Below are positions 51,669 through 61,956 of a stretch of DNA of 64,000 bases, in pieces; positions within the stretch are counted from its first letter, which is position 1; each line of letters starts with the position of its first letter. The DNA comes from an uncultured Coriobacteriaceae bacterium (GTDB taxonomy: Bacteria; Actinomycetota; Coriobacteriia; Coriobacteriales; Atopobiaceae). The translations under genes were made by a program, and so were the position numbers. The stretch lies in the NCBI GenBank assembly GCA_902801175.1, contig CADCHF010000003.1:43232-107231 (forward strand). Reading direction: 5' to 3'. Below the pieces are notes generated by a model. It was not told the origin of the DNA, made no database searches, and was given only the letters and a program-made list of their open reading frames with translations.

Positions 51669-52980
51669 CGCTCACCACCCTCCTGCGAATCAGCTCGGCA
51701 TCGAGCGGGCAGCTTGCGTCACGCGTTCCGTTGCAGGTGATGAAGTGGCGTGCTCGCTTGAGCGTGACATGCAGTTTGCCAAGGTCGTCAAAGCTGAGTG
51801 GCCCTTGGCGACGCGCCGCAAGAATGCGACGTGCACCAACGGGGCCAACTCCTGGCACGCGCAGCAGCTCCTGCAGCGACGCGCTCATCACCTCAACCGG
51901 AAAGCGATCGATATGCCGAAGCGCCCAGGCAAGCTTTGGGTCTATGTCGAGGTCGAGCCAAGGCTCGTTTGGCGTGGCGAGCTCGTCTGGCGAGAAGTCG
52001 TAGTAGCGCATGAGCCAGTCGGCCTGGTAGAGGCGGTGCTCCCGCCGCAGGGGAACGGGCGTCTCGCGTGCGGGCAGGTTGTGGTCCTCCACCATGGGCA
52101 TATAGGCCGAGAAGAAGATGCGCTTGAGGTCAAATCGCTGGTAGAGGGCATTGGACAGCTGCAGGATGTGATTGTCGTCCTCAGGCGTTGCGCCAATGAT
52201 GAGCTGCGTGGATTGCCCTGCTGGTGCAAAGCTGCGCGTGCGCGGGCCAATGGGGGAATGTGGGCGCATGGTGAGCCTGGCGCCCCATGCGCCTAGGGAG
52301 AGCCCCTCGCGTTCGGGGCTTGGTAGCCTGCGTGTGCGATTGCCGTTCCTGCCTTTGCCGCTTTGGAGCAGTGCGTGCTCTTCCTGCGTGCGCATGCTGT
52401 GGATCTGTGCCATGGGTTGCAAGACCGCGGAGCGGTCCTTCTCGGGGCAGAGGCGCGAGAGCGAGGAAGCGCTTGGCAGCTCCAGGTTCACCGATAGGCG
52501 ATCGGATAGGCGACCCAGCGCATCTACCAGCGCGGGCGAGGTGCCGGGGATTACCTTTGAGTGGACGTAGCCGTTGAACCGTAGGTCGTCGCGCAGGATC
52601 CTCAGGCATTCCACCATGCGCTCGGTTGTGGCATCTGGGGTGCCGAGCACGCCCGACGAGAGAAAGAGTCCCTCGATGAAGTTGCGCTTGTAGAAGTCCA
52701 CTGTGAGCTCGGCCAGCTCGCGGGGCTCAAACGTGGCGCGAGGGCAGGCGGCCTGACGACGATTGACGCAATAGGCGCAGTCGTAGCTGCAGGCGTTTGA
52801 CATGAGCACCTTGAGGAGCGTGACGCAGCGACCGTCTGGTGTGAACGAATGGCAGCAGCCAGCAGGGGAGGCCATGCCGAGCTTGCCGGGCTTTGCGTCC
52901 CGCTGGGCGCCCGAGGAGGTGCAGGCTGCGTCGTAGCGAGCCGCCTCGGCGAGTATGTCCAGCTTGCCCAACGTGTCCAC
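51604..52980 (-). CDS. Radical SAM protein, putative DNA modification/repair (TIGR03916-type)
   Basis: The 458-residue protein has the radical SAM cluster CSYDCAYC (Cys64, Cys68, Cys71) after VLMSNA, then EGLFLSSGVLG, HSKVIPG and PMAQIHSM. A helix-hairpin-helix near the C-terminus (LLRVPGVGPVGARRIL, 372-387) suggests DNA binding. An unusual basic insert lies at about 200-250. The GTG at 52980 has GAGGGG six bases upstream. It pairs with the DUF4130 protein; the family is predicted to repair or modify DNA, but the reaction is unknown. Confidence 0.85.
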   Translation of the reverse strand: MDTLGKLDILAEAARYDAACTSSGAQRDAKPGKLGMASPAGCCHSFTPDGRCVTLLKVLMSNACSYDCAYCVNRRQAACPRATFEPRELAELTVDFYKRNFIEGLFLSSGVLGTPDATTERMVECLRILRDDLRFNGYVHSKVIPGTSPALVDALGRLSDRLSVNLELPSASSLSRLCPEKDRSAVLQPMAQIHSMRTQEEHALLQSGKGRNGNRTRRLPSPEREGLSLGAWGARLTMRPHSPIGPRTRSFAPAGQSTQLIIGATPEDDNHILQLSNALYQRFDLKRIFFSAYMPMVEDHNLPARETPVPLRREHRLYQADWLMRYYDFSPDELATPNEPWLDLDIDPKLAWALRHIDRFPVEVMSASLQELLRVPGVGPVGARRILAARRQGPLSFDDLGKLHVTLKRARHFITCNGTRDASCPLDAELIRRRVVSDAKQSRYNATRRAVEGQLTLF

Positions 52981-53008
52981 GGCGTACCCCTCGAGTGACT
53001 ACGATGAA

Positions 53009-53078
53009 AGAACGATTGTTCGACATGAGTATAAAACTTGTTGAAAAGTAGGACAAGTGTTCGTCGAAAATTTGTTCG
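53009..53078 (-). promoter_or_regulatory. Promoter with two LexA (SOS) box-like sites
   Basis: On the minus strand TTGTCC (53051-53056), a 17-base spacer and TATACT (53028-53033) form a promoter for the radical SAM gene. AGAACGATTGTTCG (53009-53022) covers the likely start site, and CGAAAATTTGTTCG (53065-53078) lies upstream of the -35. Each differs from the Gram-positive LexA consensus CGAACnnnnGTTCG at one base. Confidence 0.7.
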
Positions 53079-53303
53079 TTGCTCGTATGGGCTAGGGTCC
53101 CAAGCGACTGCCGTGCCAAGAACGACAGCTTACTAGTCGGGTACCGAGCGTATGTGTGGTTGGCCGGGGTCGCAAATGCGAGCTGGGCTGGACAGGGGCC
53201 GCTTGCAGATGAGCACGGGATGGTTGTCTACGCGTCGCAGAAGCGACCTTAGGCCAACTATGGCTGACGTCCACCAGCGTTTCGGAGCAACATGGACGCT
53301 ATT

Positions 53304-53454
53304 GGACAAGATACGGCGGTAGTGTACGAATGAATTTGGGACGTGAGGCTCAGGCGGCCTTTGGAGTCGGGAAAGCTCCAGCTTGGAGGCCCGCGTTCCA
53401 TGGTGAACGGGCATGCCAAAAACTTTGAACGTACACTACCGCCGAATCTTGAAC
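53304..53454. repeat. 151-bp inverted-repeat element, copy A
   Basis: 25-bp arms (53304-53328 and 53430-53454) flank 101 bases. The arms match at 22 of 25 positions, with a perfect 15-bp core CGGCGGTAGTGTACG. In the right arm, read inward, the arm starts GTTCAAG and ends TAGTGTACG, as in copy B. Confidence 0.7.
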
Positions 53455-53878
53455 GATATCTGCATTTCGCATACAGATGCTTGTGCCTCGGTGCCGGAGG
53501 CCGCTTCTCGCGGGCCTTGACGCTGCGGTCAAGTGCCCAAGTTATCGGGCTTTAGTTTCTAATGCGGCTTGGAGATAGACCTCTCGAGCGTAAGAAATCG
53601 CGAAGGATTGTGCCTCATGCCTCACTAGCAAAAAACGTCTGGAAAAAACGTTGGTTGTAGACCGCGTGATGGCGCGCGTCCCAGACGATACGCAGAGTGA
53701 TTGAAGCCTAACCCTATGAGCCAATGACTACCAAGCGACAATGCTGGTTAGGCTCGCTCCTGAAGCAGCCCGACCTGCCATTTTTTCTGTGACTCTGACC
53801 ATGTTGGCCTCTACAGGTATCGACGTCGATGCGCACGTCCAATCCGTCAGCACTGTTGCCTGGAAGCTGACAAATAGA

Positions 53879-53922
53879 GGTGGGCTGGCCCCCGTGCAAT
53901 CGGAAACCGGCCCACCTTTGCC
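53879..53922 (-). terminator. Putative terminator of the Nif11-type peptide gene
   Basis: CCGGCCCACC (53907-53916) pairs with GGTGGGCTGG (53879-53888) with one wobble; on the minus strand CTCTATTT follows. It ends the transcript about 60 bases after the peptide stop. Confidence 0.5.
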
Positions 53923-53942
53923 ACTCTGCAAGTCTAGCTATA

Positions 53943-54218
53943 TCAGTCCCAAGTGCGTCCGCCACACCTCGGGCAACGGTAGAAGCGCCTATCGCCGTCC
54001 CACTCATAGAATTCCATTACGTCGTTGCCGCAATAGGCGCAATCCAAAAGATGGGCGTAGATCGAGCCCCATGCGTCACCGCCAGAAATCTGATCCAGCT
54101 GGTCGTCGGTGAGCTCAACGCCCTCTTCCTTTGCCAGGGCCAGCAGCTCCTCCGGCGTCCTGCACGCCTTGCCCTTCTCAATCTGCTCGGGAGTCAAGTC
54201 TTCGAGGTTCACAGCCAT
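53943..54218 (-). CDS. Nif11-type leader peptide with zinc-ribbon-like core (RiPP precursor-like)
   Basis: The 91-residue protein has an N-terminal Nif11/NHLP-type leader: TPEQIEKGKACRTPEELLALA and then ELTDDQLDQISGG with a double-Gly site at 46-47. The 44-residue remainder has CAYC (60-63) and CPRC (82-85) spaced like a zinc ribbon, plus aromatic and acidic residues. No modification enzyme, protease or transporter gene is adjacent, and the gene is followed by its own terminator. Start at ATG 54218 (MAVNLEDL); upstream in-frame GTG/TTG codons could add about 12 residues. It could be a RiPP precursor, or a small zinc-ribbon protein that merely uses a leader-like domain. Confidence 0.75.
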   Translation of the reverse strand: MAVNLEDLTPEQIEKGKACRTPEELLALAKEEGVELTDDQLDQISGGDAWGSIYAHLLDCAYCGNDVMEFYEWDGDRRFYRCPRCGGRTWD

Positions 54219-55040
54219 CTCTTCTCGATAAGAATGTTGTTCTTTCACTTTCAATTACTATGGCGTTCGTGCAGCAAACTGGCATATCCACTTTGCTGGC
54301 TCCGTCGCAGTGGTTGTGGCTTTTGCGGGGTCGCTCGCAGCTTGGAGTATGGGAACCGTAGGGTGCTCTTACCCCGTTGACCTCGCGTCGTAAAACTTGC
54401 CTATGTCAGCAATGAAGTCATCGGACGGTAACTGCGCGACGAGACCTTTGGGATTGTGGCGAGTCAGGCTGAGAGGTCGCAGAGCGGAGGGTTCCGCGGC
54501 AATGGGCCTTTCCGCCATAAGAGCCCGGTGGCTTCATACCCGTAGAACTTGCGGGGAAAAGGTTCAAGATATCCGACTAGTGTACGTTGGAAAACGGACG
54601 CTCGCCTCATGGGCGCCAGGAGCTCTCGTAAAAGCGCAGGTCGTGGGCAGCCCCCAGCTCTCAGCAAGAGATTGCTCTCTATTCAGACGTACACTAATCC
54701 AAAAACTTGAACGTTTTGCCTGCCTGCCGTCCAAACGGTGGTGCGCGCGCGGCTTTAAATAAACCTCGAGACAGTTTTGCAGTGGATAAAGCGGCCTGAC
54801 CTTACGAACCGCGGTTGCAAGAGCAATCACGGCTTAGAAATGGCCGCAGGCACTCCAAAGCAGCTCAAAACTCACAGTCGGTTGAGTTACCGCCAACAAC
54901 GCAGGCGTTGATTAACGGAATCGCATGCGTCTTGGTTGCGTCCCGACTGCGTCCCAAGTGCTCACAGATACCTCGTGCAAATACGTATCGCATGAATAAC
55001 CGCAGGTCATAGCACGTATCCTGTATGTAAAAGAAAGGTA
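54219..55040. other. Region without a recognised gene, upstream of the Nif11-type peptide and downstream of rnpB
   Basis: It contains the second 151-bp element. Short open frames (for example 54397-54762 plus) lack recognisable motifs and good ribosome-binding sites. No clear RNA gene is seen in the rest. Confidence 0.5.
54562..54712. repeat. 151-bp inverted-repeat element, copy B
   Basis: The 25-bp arms (54562-54586 and 54688-54712) flank 101 bases, the same dimensions as copy A. The arms match at 20 of 25 positions. Both keep the outer GTTCAAG and inner TAGTGTACG while the middle varies. The centre shows weak positional similarity to copy A (ACG..G.CTCA, GGAG, AAAGC). Confidence 0.7.
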
Positions 55041-55393
55041 CGAAGTGGGCCTGTAAGCCGGGTTCTGTCGTGGACGGCCATTTATCTACTGCCAGCGTCG
55101 CCGCTGGCCTCTAGCACGCTACCCGAGCGCGGTGCGGGCCACACCATGGCGCTCCTACATGCGCTTGCTCCGGAAGGGGCTTGCCAAGCCGCCGTGTTGC
55201 CACGACGCTGGTGGTCTCTTACACCACCGTTTCAGCTTTTCTCTCACCCGCCGAGGCGGGCAGCGGGAGTCTTCTTTTCTGCGGCGCTTTCCGTCGGGTC
55301 ACCCCGCCAGGCCGTTAACCTGCTTCCTGCCCTATGGAGCCCGGACTTTCCTCATCCCAGCAAGCTGGTCCGCGGTCGTCTGGCCCACTTCGT
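55041..55393 (-). ncRNA. rnpB: RNase P RNA, bacterial class A
   Basis: On the minus strand the RNA has GAGGAAAGTCCGGGCTCC near its 5' end (CR-I) and AGATAAATGGCCGTC near its 3' end (CR-V), the universal core of class A RNase P RNA. The P1 helix pairs 5' CGAAGTGGGCC (55392-55382) with 3' GGCCCACTTCG (55051-55041). Length of about 350 nt is normal. It processes tRNA 5' ends. A TACAAT box at 55401-55406 (minus) is a possible -10. Confidence 0.95.
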
Positions 55394-55565
55394 GTGACCG
55401 ATTGTAGCATGAAGGCGAAAGCACCGCACCGCCCGTTGCCCCGAGCCGCATCGTTTGTGGAAGGCTTACCATCATTCCTTAACCGCGAGGCTAGACTTGT
55501 GACATTACCTTTTTAGAACCGTCACCTGTGGTGGGGCTTGCCCCGCCTGATGGTTGGAGGATGAG

Positions 55566-57092
55566 ATGGCCGATAAGAACATCGAGCTCGCCCGCAAGAT
55601 TGTTGACCTCGTCGGAGGCCCTCAAAACATTGCCACGGTCACTCACTGCGTGACGCGCCTTCGCTTTAAGCTCTATGACGAGTCGTACGCCAACGATGCC
55701 GAGATCGAGGCGCTCGATGACGTCCTGCAGGTCGTCAAGGCAAACGGCCAGTACCAGGTGGTCATTGGCCCCGAGGTGATCGACGTCTTTGACGCCGTCC
55801 AAAAGGTCGGCTCGCTTTGGGACAAGGACACCCTCGACGAGACCCAAACAAAGGCTGCTGAGGGAAGTGGCCCCAAGGGCATCAGCGGCATCCTCATTGA
55901 CCTCATCTCGTCAATCGTCGCCCCGTGCCTGGGCTGCATCGCCTCCACGGGCATGATCAAGGGTCTGCTTGCCCTTTGGGACTTTATTGCCCTGCAGCTC
56001 ACTGGCGCGCACGTCACCGGCACTGGTGCGTACATGGCCCTCTACGCCATCGCCGACGGATTCTGGCGCTTCCTTCCCATCATGTTGGGCATTACCTCGG
56101 CGCGCCGCTTCAAGATGAACGACCTCATTGGTGCGGCCATTGGTGCTGCTATGTGCTACCCCAGTATCACCCAGCTCGCGGCAGACACCTTTGCTGGTGC
56201 CGAGGGAGTTCACTACCTCTTCAAAGGCACGCTCTTGGAGATGGCCTACGGGACCACCTTCTTTGGGATTCCCTTGATCACTCCGGCGTCGTCTGGTGGC
56301 TATACCTCGACCTTTGTCCCAGTCATCGTGGCGGTGTGGTTTAGCTCCTACGTGTTTAAGTGGGCTAACGATCGCTTCCCGGCAACGGTCAAGCTCTTCC
56401 TCGTGCCCATGTTTACGCTCACGGTCGGTGGCGTTGCGACCTTCCTGTTCATTGGGCCGGTCTCATCGGTAATCATGAACCTCATTGCAGCCTTCTTTGG
56501 CCTGCTCATGAGCATTCCGGTGGTTGGCGGCACAGTGGCGAGCGCGGTGCTTGGCGCGGTGTGGCAGGTGCTTGTCATCTTTGGCTTCCACTGGGCGCTT
56601 GTGCCCGTAAAGCTGCAGAACATGGGCACCTACTTCTACGACTACGCCTTGCCTGGCCAGTATGGATGCACGTGGGCGCAGATTGCCTGCGTGCTGGTGG
56701 TCATCCTCAAGACGCATGACGAGACCCTTAAGAAGAACGGCATCGCCGCCTTCATCACCGGACTCTTTGGTACGACCGAGCCAGCCATCTATGGCGTGAC
56801 GCTGCCGCTCCGTCTCCCGTTCGTGATCAGCTGCATTGCCGGCGCGGTTTCGGGTGCCTTCTACGGGCTCATGGGAACCAGGTCCTTCATCATGGGCTAT
56901 TCGGGCCTTCTGGGACTTACGGCTTACATCGACGTACGAACGCCCGAGCAGATAGAGGCTTGGGCTGGGACAGCCTACTACCTGCCTGACCAGGGCATCT
57001 ATCATATGGTGGTGGCTGCCGCCGGCGTGGTGATTGCCTTTGCTGTGGGGTTCGTCCTCACATGGCTCTTCTGGCGTCCCAAGGAGGAGTAG
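55566..57092 (+). CDS. Beta-glucoside PTS EIIBC component
   Basis: The 508-residue transporter has an EIIB domain (1-90) with the phospho-Cys in VTHCVTRLRF (Cys28) and a C-terminal EIIC membrane domain (about 105-500) with the beta-glucoside signature GTTEPAIYGVTLP. No EIIA domain is attached, so a separate EIIA must serve it. It imports and phosphorylates a beta-glucoside such as cellobiose, arbutin or salicin. The ATG at 55566 has TTGGAGGAT upstream. A GC-rich hairpin (GGTGGGGC/GCCCCGCC, 55531-55548) precedes the start; no antiterminator gene or clear RAT site is present. A phospho-beta-glucosidase gene follows. Confidence 0.9.
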   Translation: MADKNIELARKIVDLVGGPQNIATVTHCVTRLRFKLYDESYANDAEIEALDDVLQVVKANGQYQVVIGPEVIDVFDAVQKVGSLWDKDTLDETQTKAAEGSGPKGISGILIDLISSIVAPCLGCIASTGMIKGLLALWDFIALQLTGAHVTGTGAYMALYAIADGFWRFLPIMLGITSARRFKMNDLIGAAIGAAMCYPSITQLAADTFAGAEGVHYLFKGTLLEMAYGTTFFGIPLITPASSGGYTSTFVPVIVAVWFSSYVFKWANDRFPATVKLFLVPMFTLTVGGVATFLFIGPVSSVIMNLIAAFFGLLMSIPVVGGTVASAVLGAVWQVLVIFGFHWALVPVKLQNMGTYFYDYALPGQYGCTWAQIACVLVVILKTHDETLKKNGIAAFITGLFGTTEPAIYGVTLPLRLPFVISCIAGAVSGAFYGLMGTRSFIMGYSGLLGLTAYIDVRTPEQIEAWAGTAYYLPDQGIYHMVVAAAGVVIAFAVGFVLTWLFWRPKEE

Positions 57093-58835
<1,743 letters not shown>

Positions 58836-58867
58836 GCGATAGCTGCGACTCAGTGTGTTTGACTGGA

Positions 58868-58905
58868 AGGCGCCCGTCTCTTAAAGGCGGGCGCCTCTCC
58901 TTGTG
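58868..58905 (+). terminator. Terminator of the glucosidase gene
   Basis: AGGCGCCCG (58868-58876) pairs with CGGGCGCCT (58888-58896). The T-run after it is poor (CTCCTTGT). Confidence 0.6.
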
Positions 58906-59015
58906 TGCCACCAGGCGGCAAGAGGTGCTGGTGGCATATGGGCTTGGGGCTGACCGCACGGGCGACTGTTGCGCTCAGAACTCCGCGGCCAGGCTGCCGC
59001 CTCTTTGACGGGCAA

Positions 59016-59053
59016 GGGCAGCGCCTTCCCGAGGTGGGGGCGCCGCCCTTTTT
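59016..59053 (+). terminator. Second plus-strand terminator
   Basis: GGGCAGCGCC (59016-59025) pairs with GGCGCCGCCC (59039-59048) with one mismatch, followed by TTTTT. It lies between convergent genes and backs up the first terminator. Confidence 0.6.
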
Positions 59054-59072
59054 GCAAAGCGGTCCTAGTGAC

Positions 59073-59846
59073 CTAAAGCGCGCGCACGAACTCCTGGACA
59101 GCGGCGCACACCTGGTCGAGATGCGCGTGGTAGTTGTGGTCGTCGTTCTCTATGAGCACGAGCTTGGCGGTGTCGTACTTCTCGGCCGCATCGATGGAGT
59201 ATTGAACGGGTACGGCCATGTCCTGGGTGCCGTGCACGAGCAGCACCGGGCCGTGGTACGAGGCGATGACGTCGTCCACGTCGATATGCTGTGCGATGCG
59301 GAAGTAGTCGCCGCAGAAGCTCGGTACCTCTGTTCCGCCCTCGGCAAGTCCGGGGTCACCCATGTAGATGCGGTCAGGCACATGCACGGGGTCAAAGGTC
59401 ATGCCAAAGAGCATGCCCTCGCGCGCGTTGTCCACTATGACGATGGCGGGCGACATGGGGATGATTGCCTTGAGGTCGTCGGGTCGCAGCGCGCCCATCA
59501 TCATGGTAAGGAAGCCGCCCTGGCTGTGGCCGCAGAGGTAGAGGTCGGTCACAAACGGCAGTGCCTTGGCGTAGTCGATGACGTCGAGCATGTTGTCGAC
59601 CCATTTGAGCAGCGTGTGCCTGCCAAAGCTGCCGCCACTCTTGCCGTGGCCGTACATCTCCACGCGCAGCGTGGCAACACCGGTCTCGCGCAGCGCCGCC
59701 GAGACAGCAAGAATGTGCTCCTCCTCCATGTGGCCGGTGAGGCCGTGCTGCACGATGCAGAGCGGGCAGCGCTCTGGTGCGCTGTCGGGCATCTCGAGCT
59801 TCGCGTGGATGGCGATTCCGTCGCTGTCGATGAAGAACTCCTGCAT
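59073..59846 (-). CDS. Alpha/beta hydrolase (esterase-like)
   Basis: The 257-residue protein has the nucleophile elbow GHSQGG (Ser108), oxyanion region QHGLTGHMEE, Asp209 in VHGTQDMAVP and a late His in NDDHNYH. It resembles feruloyl/cinnamoyl esterase-type hydrolases, but the substrate is unknown. It has no signal peptide, so it is cytoplasmic. AAGGAAAGGAAA lies upstream of the ATG at 59846; the upstream in-frame ATG at 60002 is rejected. It is the nearest gene to the beta-glucoside locus on the other strand. Confidence 0.85.
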   Translation of the reverse strand: MQEFFIDSDGIAIHAKLEMPDSAPERCPLCIVQHGLTGHMEEEHILAVSAALRETGVATLRVEMYGHGKSGGSFGRHTLLKWVDNMLDVIDYAKALPFVTDLYLCGHSQGGFLTMMMGALRPDDLKAIIPMSPAIVIVDNAREGMLFGMTFDPVHVPDRIYMGDPGLAEGGTEVPSFCGDYFRIAQHIDVDDVIASYHGPVLLVHGTQDMAVPVQYSIDAAEKYDTAKLVLIENDDHNYHAHLDQVCAAVQEFVRAL

Positions 59847-60068
59847 GGCGGTTTCCTTTCCTTGGCCCAAGAAATCTTGCTCACAGCATACCAACATCGA
59901 CTTGCGATGAGTGCAATCGGTAGGGGAGTTGTCTCGTTTTGCGCTGCCTGGTGGAACCAAGCGGAGCTGCGAGCAGATCCAAAGCTTGACCCGGGGCGCC
60001 ATGCGAGCTGCATGGCGCCCCGGGTCATCTGCTGCTAGGGAAGAGCTTCTAGGTGCTAACGCGTGCGG

Positions 60069-61652
60069 CTATGCCACCGTCACCACCACGCGCTGGTAGT
60101 GCTTGAGGTTGTGCGCGCCATCGTCGGTGACCTCGACCACCATGTGGATGGTGTCGCCGCTCTTGGCGTCGGCGGGCACCGTGAAGGTGACCTGCTCGGT
60201 GTCGGCTCCTGCCAAGGCGATGGTGTCGAGCACGGCACCGTCCTCTACGGCGGCCGTGCGGTCGATGATCAGACCCACATCCTGGTCCTCGAGCTTGGGC
60301 GCGGCCACGCCGTCGTCGTAGGTGTCGGCCTCAAAGTAGCGCCACCAGCGATAGGTGAGCGCGTCGCCATCGGGGTCCTCGCCCACGGCAGTGAGCGTGA
60401 CCTCGTCACCCGCGGCGGCGGTCACGTCAATGCCCTCGGTTACGCTGACGCTCGGCGCATGGTTGGCGTCCTCAAACGCCGTGGCAGTGCACCAGTCCAC
60501 GCGCGCCGCGAAGTCGTTGTTAATGTCGTCGAACCAACGGGTGAGCGTGTAGCTCGACTCCCACATCTGGCTGTGGGGGTCAAAGTCGGCAACGGAGTTG
60601 ATGCCGTCGGCGCCAAAGCGGCCGCCCCAGCCGCCCCAGCTCGGGTCCTCGAGCGAGCGCAGGCCCGTGTCGAGCAGGTAGAAGAAGCTGGGGCTGTCGC
60701 CCTCGCTGATGAAGTCGTACTTGACGTAGTTGGGGTTGGCCTCGAGGTAGGAGTCCCAGCCGCGCTGCTCCTCGTCGAGCTCGCCCTCGACGGTCTTGCC
60801 GTCGCCCATGAGCGCGTAGAGGTCCATGAGCGGGCCGTGGTCGCCCACGATGTTCTCCTTCTGCCAGTCGGCGTGGAGCGTCGTGTTGAGCTCGTCGGGA
60901 TGGAACTGCCAGGCGTAGGCGAAGTGCCAGAAGTTGCAGACGTCGTTCAGGACCTTGAGGTCGGGCCAGGCCTTGGCGATGTAGTCACCGTAGCTCTCGT
61001 CCTGGTCGAGGATGATGTAGATGACCAGCTTGTCGTAGATCTTCTGCTGGATCGCCTCCCACTCGTCGGTGCCAGAGTACTCCTCCTCGATTGACTTGAG
61101 GGCGCGGGCGGTGGTGTTGGTGCCGCCCCAGGTCTGCACGTAGAGCGTGCGCGGGTCGTCGTCGAGGAAGAGCTCCTTCAGGAACTCGCTGCCCTCGGTG
61201 ACCTCCTCCATCTCGCCCTTGTCCTTGATGTTGCCGATCTTGGTGTGTTCGCGCAAAAAGTCGGGCTCTGGGTAGCCCTCGGCGTGGATGCAGAGGTTGG
61301 GGTAGACCTGCTCGTAGGCGTCGAGGAAGTCGGTGAGCCACTGGGTGCCCGTCCAGCGGAAGGGCTCGACCTTGTCGCCGTCACCGGCGTAGTGGTACAT
61401 GGAGCTCGTGAGCACGATGCCCGCGATGTCCATCTCGTTGGCGTACAGCAGCGCGCGGATGACCGAGTCGCGGTCGTCGACCTCGCCGTCGGTGGTGATG
61501 ACCGTGCGGCACTTGCCCTGGACCGTCTGTGTGACGACGTCTCCGGTGGCTGGTGCCGCTGCGCCATCGCCGGTTCCCGACGAGCAGGCTGCCAAGCCCG
61601 CCATTGCCAGTGCTGCCGCGCTTCCCGTCATAAAGTCCCTCCTGGAAATCAT
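60069..61652 (-). CDS. DUF1593 (nucleoside hydrolase-like) Tat-lipoprotein
   Basis: The 527-residue protein starts with a twin-arginine signal (SRRDFM, Arg4-Arg5) and a lipobox LAAC (20-23, Cys23), so it is probably exported folded and lipid-anchored. The next part matches DUF1593: TVITTDGEVDDRDSVIRALLYANE, YHYAGDG, VQTWGGTNT and WGGWGGRFG. The last 120 residues form a beta-sandwich-like DUF1593 C-terminal domain (VGEDPDGDALTYRWWRY). The fold is that of nucleoside hydrolases; a glycan substrate is inferred. AAGGGAG precedes the ATG at 61652. Confidence 0.88.
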   Translation of the reverse strand: MISRRDFMTGSAAALAMAGLAACSSGTGDGAAAPATGDVVTQTVQGKCRTVITTDGEVDDRDSVIRALLYANEMDIAGIVLTSSMYHYAGDGDKVEPFRWTGTQWLTDFLDAYEQVYPNLCIHAEGYPEPDFLREHTKIGNIKDKGEMEEVTEGSEFLKELFLDDDPRTLYVQTWGGTNTTARALKSIEEEYSGTDEWEAIQQKIYDKLVIYIILDQDESYGDYIAKAWPDLKVLNDVCNFWHFAYAWQFHPDELNTTLHADWQKENIVGDHGPLMDLYALMGDGKTVEGELDEEQRGWDSYLEANPNYVKYDFISEGDSPSFFYLLDTGLRSLEDPSWGGWGGRFGADGINSVADFDPHSQMWESSYTLTRWFDDINNDFAARVDWCTATAFEDANHAPSVSVTEGIDVTAAAGDEVTLTAVGEDPDGDALTYRWWRYFEADTYDDGVAAPKLEDQDVGLIIDRTAAVEDGAVLDTIALAGADTEQVTFTVPADAKSGDTIHMVVEVTDDGAHNLKHYQRVVVTVA

Positions 61653-61956
61653 CGCGTTCTCCCTTCGCGATACAACGCGCCTCCCTCCGGGCACATTCCT
61701 TGCCTACCATGCTAACGGAGGGCGCGGTGGCTGCCGCATCTGACCTCGGCGGTAGGCAGCATGGTCGCAGGAGGCGGCCTCGACAGCGGGAAGAGCTCTA
61801 TTGTCCGAAAACACGACAACGGTGGCGGTTCCCCCTGTTCAAAGCCCCATACGCAGGCATAGAAACGGGACGCCCCCTTCATATCAAAGGAAGCGTCCCG
61901 GCCTCTCACACAGGGTTTTCGGACGGGGAGGACCGTCCTCGCTGTCTGGTGCGGAG
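61653..61956. other. Intergenic region with nested inverted repeats
   Basis: It holds the promoter region of the DUF1593 gene and the end of the ABC transporter transcript. GTCCGAAAAC (61803-61812) and GTTTTCGGAC (61915-61924) are perfect inverse copies that enclose the terminator hairpin. No gene is seen. Confidence 0.45.
61858..61900 (-). terminator. Terminator of the ABC transporter operon
   Basis: The arms CGGGACGC (61866-61873) and GCGTCCCG (61893-61900) pair perfectly. On the minus strand TTTCTAT follows. Confidence 0.6.

Larger units (their letters stand above)
52981..53942. other. Region without a recognised gene, upstream of the radical SAM gene
   Basis: The first 100 bases hold the SOS-type promoter. 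The rest contains the first 151-bp inverted-repeat element and short unrecognised frames. A minus-strand frame at 53728-53931 (68 residues if used) ends right after the Nif11 peptide terminator but has no similarity I can identify. Base composition is more AT-rich than the neighbours. Confidence 0.5.

Noticed and set aside
53304..54712. Integron attC sites
   Set aside because: The inverted-repeat arms lack the attC core-site sequence GTTRRRY/RYYYAAC pattern, and no integrase gene is adjacent.
55132..55407. Open frames across 55132-55407
   Set aside because: They lie across rnpB on the opposite strand, which the RNase P RNA core motifs explain.
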